Assembly (NCBI GenBank): GCA_006538405.1
Contig: BJKQ01000016.1
Coordinates: 186,001 to 250,000, forward strand
Length of the DNA stretch: 64,000 nucleotides
Origin: Hansfordia pulvinata
Taxonomy: Eukaryota; Ascomycota; Sordariomycetes; Xylariales
Direction of reading: 5' to 3'
Within the stretch, counting starts at the first letter, position 1; every line of letters starts with the position of its first letter. The notes beneath the pieces are model-generated. The model had not been told where the DNA came from. It saw only the letters and a program-made list of their open reading frames with translations, and did not search any database. The position numbers were made by a program, and so were the translations under genes. Shown piece after piece: positions 48,649 to 59,885 of this stretch.

Positions 48649-51054
48649 CCAGCTCTGAGGTGGCAAGGCAGGGTTGTCGACTGTTCTCGGCCTGTCTCGC
48701 TACTGGCTTAGGTAGAGATGAGGCACAGGAACAGGAGAGTTGGTCGTAGTCTGGGGGATTTCTGTTCTCTGTTTTTCTTTCTTTCTCTCTCTTTTGTTTC
48801 TGATCGGTCTATGCCCACTCGTCCCCGGGACGACGTGATGTGATGTAAGTTTGAGAGCGGAGCCTTGTTCAGCCTCGCCGATTGCCCTCGTTTCGGCAAA
48901 CGTGTTGCGTGCGCGTCGGCTCTGCGCAAGGGCTGGGGGAGCGAGTCGTGTGAGTCGTGTGAGTCGCGGTGATCGTTTCCCTGGCGTGCGCGTGGTTGCG
49001 ACGGCGTCGTGTCGTCCTGGAGCCAAGCTAGCTGTCCTTGGTCAAGACCGGGGGAGGGAGATGGGAGGGGACAAGAAGGCTAAATCTGGGGTCGCGGGGG
49101 GGAGGGAGGAGGGAGGTGAAAGTCTGGGGTTGGGCAAGATACACACGCCAGTGGCCAGGAACAGGAACCACGAGAAAGAGGCGACGATGTGTCGTGATAT
49201 ATATATATATATCTATACATGTACATACATTGACATACGTCCGCTACAGATCGAACGCGCCGGCTCGTCCGTGTATCTGAGATCCCGACGACCCAGACCC
49301 AGACCCGAGCAGACCACACCACACTACTCGAGCAAGCAGACGTACAAGCAACGGTCCCGCACATCCCTGTCAAGCTCGCGTGGCTCGCCGCACACCGGCC
49401 CGCCGGGTCGGTCAGTCTACGTCTACGCACGCTTCCCGGGTCGGTCGCCGGGATGAAGAACGAGAGCCCGAGCGAGCTCTTCCCTTCATTCGGGGTGTAT
49501 GTGTGGGCGTGGGTGTGTGGGCGTGGGCGTGGGTGTCAGTTGCCAGATCGGGGGGAGCAGTGGGATGGATGGATGGATCTCTGCCTCTGTCTCTGTCCAG
49601 TCAACTCATCAGCCTCATCACCACCACCCTGTACGGTAGGTACATACACGTACCTAGGCCACGGAAGGTAGGCAGAGAGGTGAGGTTCAGTCGAGTTAGC
49701 CCCAGACCGCGCACGTACGATATGGCTGCACTCGTCTCGTACGTCGGGCGAGAGTGCGCCGACGGGCACTGACAGCGTGGGCAGGGGAGCCGGGGTTCGA
49801 TTCGACTGCCACTAGCTAATTAACTAACACACCCGCCGGTCTGTCTGCGTCAGGCTTAGATGAGGCCCGGCTACTACGCTGCGACACGTTCGTCTCGTCG
49901 GACCAGGAGCCGCCGCCGTCGGGTTGTTGGCTCCCCACTCCCGGCCAATCTGGGGAAGCTGGGGCAGAGATGAGGGACTGTCGTGCACGGGGGGAGTAGT
50001 AGACTCTCGCACCTAAGCTACCTAACTCGTGTGGATGGGGCCTCTCGGACGACACAGCTCCGACGAGGCCGTCCCGGAGCTGGTCATGTGCGGCCCAGGA
50101 TCTGGCCCCTGGGATCTGGAACCCCCCCCCCCCCCCCCCCCCCCTTCCTTTGCTCTGGCCTGGCGGTGCTCGTCGGCCCACGGTGCGCCGACCCGGGATC
50201 GTGGGCGCCTTGCGGGTACCTGCAATCCTCGTAGACTGCGCGGCCGGGCCTCCAGCACGCCCTGCGACGGGGGCTTGGCTTGGCCAACACTGGGCCCGAG
50301 CCGCGCGCCGTCCGTCGTGTCGTCGGAGCACTGAGCTCCTGACCATGGCAGGTTGCTGGTCGTCGTCTCGTCTCCGTCTCCCGGGGTCATACTCGCACTC
50401 ACTGGTGCTGGAGCAAGTCGGGAACCCCGCGAGACACCCGAAACCCCTTCTTCCCCGTGGGGCTGATGGGAGGAAAGTGGATGTTATAGGCAGCCTCGGA
50501 GCCGGGGGAGGGCCAAACCTGGGGAACGGGGCACGGCACCAAGAGATAGATCCTCCGGCCGCCGCCGCCTGTCCCCAACCATCTCATCACGCGCTTCCCC
50601 TCGCGCGCCGCCTCTGGCCAGCGAGCAATCGCCGTCGGCGCGCCATGGGCTGATGGTTCTTCCACTCGAAAGGGTTCGTCTCTTTTCTCAGAGTCCCCCG
50701 TCTTCCTACTGGGTTGGTCCTATTGGCGGCGCGTGCCCAGCGCTTCCGACGGCGACGCTGCTCCGTGGCTGTGGGTTGGTCTGGCTCACAACCTGGGCGA
50801 ATCACACCTGGGCACTGTGCCCACCAACCCGTATATTGCGCGCAACACACACACACACACACACAAGGCACATGATGACGATGCTATGCGGACAAAATGG
50901 AAACCCAGGGCCGCGGCTACCACGGCGGCGTTCTCATCTATCCCGGCAAACTTATGTAATGTACAAACCTACTTGGCCGTAGTAGACAGGAGAGGCGTCA
51001 GCTCGTCTCGGGCACGCCCTTGTAATAACTTTCCCCGCGAAACCGCGCCGACAT
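48649..51054. other. Intergenic 2.4 kb
   Basis: No supported gene. It contains the transporter promoter (CT-rich), a short AT dinucleotide run (49197-49212), TACCTA clusters (49625-49665, 50010), a long C-run (about 50128-50144) and a CA run (50848-50864). Confidence 0.6.
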
Positions 51055-52783
51055 TTACACCGGCTTCCTGGCCCGCAGCCTCCGGAGCGTGTTGGCCTTG
51101 GACGTCTTCCAGATCTCGTGCAGCAGCTTCGGGTAGTCCCAGCCCAGCGCGTTGGCGGCCAGGAGGGTCAGGCTGGCCTGGTCGTCGCGCCCGGGGCGCC
51201 CGGGGCCCGTCATGTTCTGGGAAGGGAGGGGCGCGATGTAATCAGTACTCTGTGTAATCCGAAAAAAATCCTTGAGAGGGGAGGAGGGGAGGGAGAGCGA
51301 GAGAGCGAGATAGAGAGAGACGGAAAGACAGGGGTAAAAAGGAGAGACAAAAAACAAAGGAAAGAAAAGAAAGGAGAAAAAAAAGACTCACCGGCTTCAT
51401 GTTGACGTCAAAGATGCAGAAGGGCGACGAAGGCGAGTCCTCGGCGCGGCGCGCGTCGATGCGGATGGGCGCCGTGGCGTCGAGCAGGGTGGCGACGGCC
51501 TCGCACTCGCGCCGCAGCCGGGCGTACATCGGGTCCGCGCGCTCCGCTTCGGCCCCGAGGGCGCGCGAGTTGGCCGACACGGGCACGTCGCCGTTGTAGG
51601 GGCGACGCCGCCGACGTGGCCCGACCGCGCGACGACGGGCAGCGACCAGTGGGACAGCCTGGCCGGCTCGCCGAGCTCCTCGGCGTCCCCCGGCGACGGC
51701 GGCATCACCGTCACCGTGGCCTCCTCGCCCCGCAGGTACTGCTCGACGATGACGCCCGCGCCCCCCTCGGCCTCGAGGGTCTTCAGGTGCCGCAGCGCGT
51801 CGTCCGGCGTGGCGCACACGGCGACCCCGTGGCTGCCGCGGCCGCGGGCCGGCTTGACCACCACGGGCATCGGGGCGGCGGCCAGGAGGGCGGCGGCGGC
51901 GGCGTGGTCGATGGCGGTGGTGGTGGTGGTGCCGGTGGCGTGGCCGAGAGCGGGGGAGGCAGAGTCAAAGGGGGTCGGTAGCCAGGAAGAAGAAGAGGAG
52001 GAGGAGGAGGAGGTGGTGGTGGTGGTGGTGGTGGTGATGGGCATCTCCGAGACCAGGGGCATGGTGAAGATGCCCCGCCGGCGCAGCAGGTCGTTGACGT
52101 ACTTCTTGTCGTCATAGCGGTCGACGAGGTTCGGGGCTTGGCCGACGACGCGCGTGTTGATCTCGCGGCCCGGCCGACGCGCCGCGACGTCTGCAGCGGG
52201 TGGTCGGCGTACAGGACCGTGTTGGCCCACAGGTGCGTCGCGCCGCGCTGCATCGCCATGTGGATGCCGTCCACCGTGTCCGGGAACGACCACTGGTCCT
52301 CGTCGGCCGGGTCCGGGTCCCGGCGCGGCGCCAGCACGTCGGCCCAGCCCGCCGTCCGGATCGCGTGGGCTATGTCGGCGGACGAGTCGCGGTAGCCTGC
52401 GGCAGATCAGTCAGTCAGTCAGTCAGTCAGCCGGTGAGGCATGCTGGTAGTCAGCCAGGCACGCGATGGCCAAGCCGGCAGATTCGAGATCGAGTGACCG
52501 AGTTAGGTGAACAGGGGGGGGGGGGGGATGGGAGGAAGAAGGGCGGACAGACCTCCGGGCTTCATGGGCTTCTTGGTGCCGTTGATGACGGGGTTCCTGC
52601 CGCCTTGGTGCTGGTGCAGGATCGCGATGAGGGGCTTGTGGCGTGGGCGCGCGCTCGAGGCCGAGAAGGGAGCGGCGGCGCCGGCGCCGGGGGCAGGGAG
52701 GACCGGGCCAAGACGCGGGGCCGGGCCAGGGCCGCCATCGGCGCCGGCGCCGGCCAGCGCGGGCGGAGGACGGCGGCTCTCAT
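51055..52783 (-). CDS. ATP-grasp ligase (D-alanine-D-alanine ligase-like), three frameshifts
   Basis: Exons 52783-52553, 52396-51392 and 51216-51055 give about 466 aa after restoring three bases, with all phases closing. Visible blocks are KPLIAILHQHQGGRNPVING near the start, GATHLWANTVLYADHPLQ, a Lys in PVVVKPARGRGSHGVAV (ATP-binding lid region), VIVEQYLRGEEATVTVMP and the metal-site-like FCIFDVNMKPNMTGPGRPGR. Bases are missing near 52631-52650, at 52167-52175 and at 51599-51602. The N-terminus (MRAAVLRPRWPAPAPMAALA) is Arg/Ala/Pro-rich and could target mitochondria, but that start relies on one of the shifts. Known of the fold: ATP-driven carboxylate-amine ligation. Substrate unknown. Confidence 0.75.
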
Positions 52784-54228
52784 GTCGTCGGGCGCGTGCC
52801 GGACGCGTGGGTGACGCGGCAGCGGCGAGAGGGAAAAGACAGGCTGGGACGTGTTTGTGCGGCGACAGAGAGGGTCTGTAGGCGAGATGTAGGTAGCGGT
52901 AGGGCGCACGCGAACGAAGCAATCGAGAGCCTTGAAGGCGTCGTCGCCAGTCAAATATTTGCAGTCTGGAGGCGTCGTCGCGTTGCGCCGGGAGAACCCC
53001 GGACGGCCGCTGCGCCGTCTTGTACTGTGTGGTGGGGCGGGCCGGGTGGTTCCAGCGCTGGGCCCAGTGGCAACGGACTGAGCGCAACGGGCGGCTCCGT
53101 CCAGAACGGACGGCTCCGGCGAGCATTCACGGGCGGCTCCGGCTGGGCCGTAATTCCGAAGCAACACAATCAGACCCGGCATTTACCTTATATGAGGCTC
53201 CTTGCCTGACCAAGTGATGAAGTATCCACGATGTTCTGGCCCATCTTGCACGCGTGCTACGATCTCCCATGCTGACTTGGACGAGGCCATCGCCGACCGT
53301 CTGCGCCATGCACGCACCACGGCCCGTCAGTTGGCCAGAAGCTACTCGTACAACATGCACGCAATGTCGAGAGCGTCCCGGACTGCTTACTGTAGCGAGA
53401 ATATCCCCATCACTTATTCTTGCATTGGACCTGCGCAGGGACTCTGCTGCTGCCACCGGGCGCGCTGAGGCGCCTCGTGATGCGCCCTGCGTGTACGCCC
53501 GCCGTCCCTGCGTGTGCCAGCATTGATCCTTGGAGACTTGGAGAGCCGAGCGTCTCGGTCGGCGGCGATGAGCCAGCAAGTCGACCCGACGGGTGCCGGT
53601 GCAGAGCAGAAGCATCGCACTTCACAGTGCCGCGATGATACAGGAGGCCGCCGCCGGACGACCGCCTCGGATACTGGGTTGCAAGCAGAAGACAATCTTG
53701 CAAGATGCATACTCGTACCTAACCTATGCGTAGCAGTGCCAGGCGCCCGCTCCTCCCGTACGGATAGGGATGGATACTGGACAGCCACTGACAGCCTCGC
53801 TCCGCTCCAGAGTGGACGCCGACTCGCGCGTTGCGGGGGGGGGCTCTCGCTCCCACTCCCAAACGGAGCACACTCTTCCGATGCGGGGGACCCCTGTGGA
53901 CCTCGACTATAGCCCGCCCGCGCCCCACAGCCACGGAGCAGCGTCGCCGTCGTCTCGCGTCGGAAGCGCGGGGCACCGCCAGGGCGAGTACGAGCAGGAG
54001 CACTCGTGGCTTCGGCCGGGCAGCCCGGCTGGGCGGTGGTATAAGACGTCCAGATCCAAGGAGGACAGCAGCGCTCGAGGTGGTTCGAAAGCAACCCCAT
54101 CTCGATCTCCATCATCATCTTCAACTTCACCACCCTCTCTCTCTCTCTCTCTCTCTCTCCCTCCTTGACTTCTTGACACCCGTATTCAAGTCAGAAACAA
54201 CCACTTATACACCTACCCATCCACCATC
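52784..54228. other. Intergenic, divergent promoters of the ATP-grasp and SDR genes
   Basis: No gene supported. TACTCGTA motifs lie at about 53344 and 53708, and a CT-rich stretch (54130-54165) precedes the SDR start. Confidence 0.6.
54040..54045 (+). promoter_or_regulatory. TATA box of the SDR gene
   Basis: TATAAG about 185 nt upstream of the ATG at 54229. Confidence 0.45.
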
Positions 54229-55427
54229 ATGTCTCACACCGTCGCCGACTGCGCCAACCCCCGCCCGGGCTTCCCCCGGCCCGTCCCGGACACCCCGACC
54301 AACGTCTTCGAGCAGTTCTCCCTCAAGGGCAAGGTCGCCATCGTCACCGGCGCCGCGGACGGGCTCGGGCTCGCCGCCGCCGAGGCCTACGCCGAGGCCG
54401 GCGCCAGCGTCGCCTTCTGGTACAACACGTGAGCGGCAGCCCCGCCCCGGTCCCAAGTACCGCTCACCTCTCTTAACGAAGACTGACACTGGCCCCGACA
54501 GAAACAAGGCAGCGGTCGAAAAGGCCGACGAGTTCGCCAAGGCCCACGGCGTCAAGACGGCCGCCTACTCGGTCGACAGTAAGTCCCGGTCTGCCCTTTG
54601 CCCTTGCGTAATTCCCGGTCTGCCCTTTGCCCTTGCGTAACCCGTGATGCGGGTGCGGGAGGGCCACAGCCTACAGGCGCTAACCCCCTGACTCCAGTCT
54701 CCAACGTGGACGCCGTCCAGAAGACGATAGCACAGGTCGTGGCCGACTTTGGCCGGATAGACGTGTTTGTCGCGAATGCCGGTAAGTCTCTCTTTTTTTT
54801 CTTCTTCGGAGGTCCCTTCTTCCCCCATCCCCCCTTCTGCCGCCCCGCGACGCCCGCTCAGCTCACACGCATCAGGAATGTCCATCTCCAAGCCGCTCCT
54901 CGACTCGAGCCTGGACGAGTACCGGAAACAAATGTCGGTAATCGGTAAGCGCCTGCCCTCTCTTCTTTGGCTCAAGAAGCATCGCACAGAAAGAAAGCAT
55001 ATCTGACCCTCGAGAACAACAAAAAGTCGACGGCGTGGTCTACTGTGCCAAATACGCGGGCGAGGTCTTCAAGAAGCAGGGGTCGGGCAACCTGATCCTG
55101 ACGTCGAGCATCAGCGCGCGCGTGGTCAACGTGCCCATCGACCAGCCCATCTACAACGGCGCCAAGGCCTTCGTCACGCACTTTGGCAAGTCGCTGGCCC
55201 GCGAGTGGCGCGACTTTGCGCGCGTCAACATTGTCTCCCCGGGCTTCTTCGACACCAAGATGGGCGCCGGCCCCCAGACCCTCAACGAGGCCTACAAGAT
55301 GGCCGTCCTCGGCCGCCAGGGCCACGTCAAGGAGATCAAGGGCCTGTTCCTCTACCTTGCCAGCGACGCCTCCTCGTACACCACCGGCTCCGACGTCCTC
55401 ATCGATGGCGGGTACGTGCTGCCGTAG
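54229..55427 (+). CDS. Short-chain dehydrogenase/reductase (sorbose/xylulose reductase-like)
   Basis: Exons 54229-54428, 54502-54578, 54698-54781, 54876-54944 and 55027-55427 give 276 aa with all phases closing. The Rossmann start is [20 protein letters not shown] (TGxxxGxG), followed by FVANAG (NNAG equivalent), a catalytic Ser in LILTSSISA, Tyr-x3-Lys in PIYNGAKAF, and a SPGFFDTKM loop. The C-terminus [14 protein letters not shown] is typical. The leading [20 protein letters not shown] resembles fungal sorbose reductase/Sou1-type or mannitol-dehydrogenase-like enzymes, which act NADP(H)-dependently on polyols or ketoses; this substrate is inference. Intron 2 holds a 29-nt tandem duplication. 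It is convergent with the P450, 315 nt apart. Confidence 0.93.
54584..54641. repeat. 29-nt tandem duplication in SDR intron 2
   Basis: TCCCGGTCTGCCCTTTGCCC begins at 54584 and again at 54613; both copies end TTGCGTAA. It lies just after the donor. Confidence 0.9.
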
Positions 55428-55742
55428 GCGGTGGCGGCGGGGGAAGGTGTAGCCGTGAACGATGCGGAGTGGTGATGGTTTTTTTTTTTTCCTAAACGCC
55501 CATAGACTGATGAATATGAAGAAATAATACATCTGATGTGTGTGTATACGCTGAGCAAGGCAACCAGGGCCCGGTCACTACACCGGCAGAGATGACTGAC
55601 CATAAGCGGGGAACATCAGAAGCAGATGCCGCTGCAGCGTAGCGGCTTTCATTGATCCCCCCTTTCTCAACGCCTCCTCTTCGACTCCTGCTCGTGATGG
55701 CCAGCTTTACACGAGCAGCAACTCGGCAACCCCACGTCCAGC
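55428..55742. other. Short intergenic between convergent genes
   Basis: 315 nt with a T-run (55479-55490); presumably the overlapping 3' UTR region of the SDR and P450 genes. No gene. Confidence 0.6.
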
Positions 55743-57864
55743 TCACACCCGTGCCGCCTCGCGCTCGCGCAGGTACAGGTCGACGCCGAGGATCTTGACG
55801 GTGAGCATGCTGCGCGTCTTGCGCGGCTTGTCCGGGTCGACAAGGCTGATCTGAGATGCGAAGGTGTGTGTCAGCATTGTGTTGCCACTTTCCTCGAAGA
55901 GAGTGAAGCAAGGAAAAAAAGGAAAGAAGAAAGAAAACGGAAGAACCCACATCAAACGTATCAAACAGCGTCGCCACGACCTTGTACACCTGCAGCAGCG
56001 CAATGTTGCGCCCGAGGCACGCGCGCGGCCCGACGCCGAACGCCAGCCACGCGCGCTGCATGCCTCGCAGGCGGGCCGCGAACTCGTCCTCCGACTCTTC
56101 TTCTCCTTCTTCGTCCCCTTCCCCGGCCGCCACATTCTTCTCTTCATCGTCGTCGCCACCACCACCACCAGCCCCCGCGTACCGCCGCCCCCGGAACCAC
56201 CGCTCCGGCACGAACTCGTCCGCGTCCGCCCCGAACGTGGCCCGGTCCCGGCCCACCGGCCACGCGTTGACGCCCACCACCGTGCCGGGCGGCAGGTACA
56301 CCTCCCTCTCCGCGCCGCGGTCCCCCGGCGGCTTCTCTCCCGCCGCTGCCGCTCCGGACACCCGGCCGGCAGCAGCAGCAGGAGGAGGAGGAGGAAGGGG
56401 GCAAGGAGAAAGCGGCAGGACCAGCCCGGCCGGCCCGACGCGCCTCTCCAGCTCGATCCCGGCCGGCGGGCAGACGCGCATCGCCTCGCGCACCACGGCC
56501 ACCAGGTACGGCATGGCGGCCGCGTCGGCGTACGAGACGACCTTGGCCTTGGCCTTGCCGCCCTTTCCTCCTGCTCCCCCTTCTTGCGCCCCCCCAACAC
56601 TCTCCTCCTTCTGACGATGATGATGACGGCCAAGGTGGTGCGCGTCCAGCTCCGCCCTCAGCCGCGCGTGCACCCGAGGGTGCGAGGCGACCAGGTACAC
56701 GACGCCCGTCAGCGCGGCCGTCGTCGTGTCCGAGGCCGCCAGGACGTTGGTCACCGCGTGTGTCGTCAGCTGGATGTCCGAGACGGCCTCCGGGTGCGCG
56801 TCGCGCGCCGCCATGAAGCGGGAGAGGAAGTCCTCCTGCCTCTGCGAGGCAGCCGCTGCTGGTGGTGGTGGTGGTGCCGGGATCTCCTGGTCTTCGCTGT
56901 TGTTGTCCTTGTTGGCTTCGCCGCTTCTGCTGCTGCTGCGGGTGTTCTTCGTCATCCTCTTCTTCTCTTCCTCCTTCTTCTTCTTCTTCGCCTCCTCCTC
57001 CCTCTCCCTCACCTGCTGCCCCGCAAACTCGACCAGCGCGTTGGGCGTCTGCTTCATCAGCAGCAGCACCGGGTTCTTGAGCAGCAGCCGGTCGAGCCAC
57101 GGCATGCTGCCCAGCAGGCCCACGTACGCCGCCTGCGCGTCCAGCAGCGCCAGCAGCCCGCCGACGTCGCGCCCGCCGCGCAGGAAGCCAAAGTCCCGGC
57201 TGAAGGTCGCCTTGAGGATGAAGTCGAACGAGAAGTACGCCATCCACTCAGTGATGGGGCAGGGCGTCGTCGTCGGCGGCGTCGGCAGCAGAAGCTCCCC
57301 CTCGGCCGCCCCTTGCTCTTGCTCAGGGGTGGTGGTAGTGGCGACCAACCCCCCGTGGCGGCCGCCTTGCCCGACGAACCCGGCCCGCAGCTTGTCCACC
57401 AGCAGCCCGATCGTCTCGTCCGCGACGCCCTCGAGCCCCAGCGTCGCGCCCATCGAGTACGCGGCCGCCACGGGCCTCTTGATGGCGGCGTGGGCCCGCG
57501 GGTCCGCCGCCGAGATGAGCATCGGCAGCGGCCTGCCCTCGTACGTGTTGATCATGGGCAGCACCGAGTCCGACTTGCCCAGGTTGGACCGCGCGCCCAG
57601 CACCGCCTCGACCGCCGCCGGGTCCGCCACGCTGACCGCGTTGGGCCCTATCCGCACCAGGGGGCCGTACCGCCGGTGCAGCGCCACCGAGGTCTCCTGG
57701 TGCCGCCCCCGGCAGCCGTCGACGAAGCGCCACAGGTCCGACAGGCGCGCCAGCCGCGGCCCCGGTACCGAGCCCAGCCCCGGGGTGAAGTAGTTGCTCA
57801 GAAGCGTGTAGGCGGCCGAGGCAAGGGCCAGGGTGCCCAGGGCAAGCAGGATCGGCTGCAGCAT
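55743..57864 (-). CDS. Cytochrome P450 monooxygenase with low-complexity insertions
   Basis: Exons 57864-55951 and 55850-55743 give 673 aa. An N-terminal anchor (LLALGTLALASAAYTLL), Pro-rich hinge (VPGPRLARLSDLW), RYGPLVRIGPNAVSVAD, I-helix AASDTTTAAL, K-helix EAMR (ExxR), a PERW element (FVPERWF) and heme loop FGVGPRACLGRNIALLQ are all present. The enzyme should sit on the ER membrane and oxidise a small molecule. Typical fungal P450s are about 500-550 aa; here four loops carry Lys/Glu-, Pro/Ala- and Gly/Asp-rich inserts. The N-terminal half resembles pisatin-demethylase-type P450s, tentatively. The last exon (SLVDPDKPRKTRSM) completes the C-terminus. The frame is unbroken. Confidence 0.93.
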
Positions 57865-59254
57865 GTTGTTTGTGTGCGTCGGTATGTTGATGTTGTGTGT
57901 TTGTTGCTGCTCCCCGGTCTCTTCTATCTCAGACGACGAAAGATGCGACGAGCCAGAGAGTGAGACCGATTTATAGCTGAAGCACAGAGCGAATAGTGAG
58001 AAAGAGATACGCAGCCGCAGCTGAGCCTTTTATACGCGTATCAAGCAACACGAGATATGAGCCATAGTGACGGGCGTCCGTAGCTCGGAGAAGCTGAAGG
58101 CTAATGCGCGCCGCCTCGCTCCCGGAGTCGGCCCGCATGATCTGGCAAGGCGGGCTGAGGCGCTACGCGGCGTCGGGACGACTGTGAGGACCAAGCCCGC
58201 AGCTCGGCGCTTGAATCTGAGGGCTCGAACCCGCGCGGCGATACACGGGATCGGGTCGATTCAGTACGGGCCGGCTTGCCGTCTGCCCCTTTCCGGGGCG
58301 AACCGAGGAGTGGGTCTCGGCGATACGCTATATTCCATCACCAAGTTCAAGATGCCGGGTCAATTCCCCCGTTCAGACTCCACGCTGCCCGCCACTGGAC
58401 TGCTCGGCAGGACTTCTTCGGGCCAGAGTAAAGTGAACTCCATCGTGGGATTGGGTTTCGCTCGGTAGCTGCATCCTCTATTAGCTGTGCGATTGTCGAT
58501 CGCTTCCACGGAAATTGCTGTTGCGCCACTTCCCAGTATCGTACCATAAGAATTCGTCACACGATCAAGAAATGGCCATGATATGCACAGCATACCGTAT
58601 CAAATTTTCTAGCGCGAGGGCTCGACGGCGCAATGGCATCCGATCGGAACTTTCCCTTGTTGCCGCCCAGCATGCCGAGCACCGTCCCGTATCGCAGAGT
58701 CGGTGAAAGGAGGGAGTCGGGTTCGGAACAGAGAGAAGGGTCGGCAGACGGGGGGGAATCGTCCGACTGCCCTGAGCTGTGTCCATTCGCGCAATCTCTG
58801 TTCTCCCTCCAAGCCCATTGTATTCCTAAAGCTAGGCTGTGGCCGTCCTACGAGTGAACGTCTCTGGAAGCATCAGACATGGGGTACCTCAAGCGGCGCA
58901 ATCCCTGCGTTTCCCCTACATTGTCGCCAGGCTGCACATCCCGGCGAGCCCACTCTACCCGCGACTCCAAGCTCAGCCACATCGCCCGCCACACTGCACA
59001 CGTGTACAGCCCCGGACCGTCTGGCGACCAAGGCAGAAGACGTAGATATAGCACGGCCAGCCCACCGATCCAACGTCAAAGCCCAAGGGACTCTTTGCCA
59101 ACTCGCCATACACCACCGAGTCCGATCCGATCTGACCAAGAACGCCCGATTTCGCCATTTCATTCCCGCTTGTAGTAAGTTGCGTCCACTCACACATCGC
59201 AAAGCACGACTTCTGTTGCTCACTCCACGTAGGCCCGGGACTGCGCACGTGACA
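57865..59254. other. Intergenic 1.4 kb
   Basis: P450 promoter and upstream DNA of the small CaaX peptide gene. Frames at 58067-58468 and 58703-59254 are open but lack coding character. Confidence 0.55.
57969..57975 (-). promoter_or_regulatory. TATA box of the P450 gene
   Basis: TATAAAT on the minus strand, about 105-110 nt upstream of the P450 ATG at 57864. Confidence 0.55.
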
Positions 59255-59434
59255 ATGGCCTGCAACGCCAATTCGTCTGGATCCAGGTCGCCCGTCGACG
59301 GCCAGGATGGGCCTGGCAGCGCGGCCTCGAGCATCATAAAAACATCCTCAGGCGCCGGCGGTGGTAGCGAGAAGACGCGCTGCATTGAATGTGACGGGTT
59401 CGATTGCTGTTGCATCCCGTGCACCGTCATGTAA
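59255..59434 (+). CDS. Small Cys-rich peptide ending in a CaaX-like box
   Basis: 59 aa. The N-terminal 40 residues are Ser/Gly/Ala-rich and probably disordered. The C-terminal part reads RCIECDGFDCCCIPCTVM with seven Cys, and the last four residues CTVM match a CaaX farnesylation signal (X = Met). If real, the peptide is likely lipid-anchored to membranes, with neighbouring Cys open to palmitoylation. The ATG at 59255 is preceded by ACGTGACA. A GTAAGC donor-like sequence overlaps the stop codon, so splicing to a longer form cannot be excluded. I do not know a named family. Confidence is moderate because the frame is short. Confidence 0.45.
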   Translation: MACNANSSGSRSPVDGQDGPGSAASSIIKTSSGAGGGSEKTRCIECDGFDCCCIPCTVM

Positions 59435-59885
59435 GCAAGGCACAGAATCTCCCGACGTGAGATTGCTTCCGGAGAAAACACGATGGAGAGTCGCGGGTTT
59501 TTGGCATGTCGAGCACAGCCGTGTGCCTCTATGAGTCGAGACCGGGGCTGGATGTGTTTGACTGGGCCTCCCATCTCAACTTTTTCGATAGTGAGCTAGC
59601 ATGCTTCAAGGCGGACTGGGCCAAAAAGCCAGCCTGTCGATTTCGCCGAGTCTCATCCCCGCGCGTGCTTCAGACCGAAGAGTCTATATCGAGTGTCGAA
59701 ATCCATTATGGCTCTTGTCAAACTGAGCTCGCGATCAGACGAAAATCCAAACCGAGAAGCGCCGAAGAATGCAGATGGAATTCCCAGGCCCCCTATGAGC
59801 GGGAATGTAGGCCCGGTGCCCAGGCCAATTCATAATGTCATTATCGTGGTCGTGACTGTCGCTGCCTCCCAAGAGTCTGTAGTTA
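59435..59885. other. Intergenic / possible 3' region
   Basis: An open frame at 59506-59835 (109 codons) is present, but no motif or splice context supports it. Otherwise this is the 3' flank of MED7. Confidence 0.5.

Noticed and set aside
55864..57963. 699-codon plus-strand frame opposite the P450
   Set aside because: Shadow of the P450; no domain motif, very high Arg/Pro.
58195..58245. GGGTTCGAGCCC on the minus strand as a tRNA T-arm
   Set aside because: Only three of five stem pairs form, and no cloverleaf can be drawn.
59506..59835. 109-codon plus-strand frame after the CaaX peptide
   Set aside because: Plausible residues but no motif, no clear promoter or splice link; kept only as a possibility.
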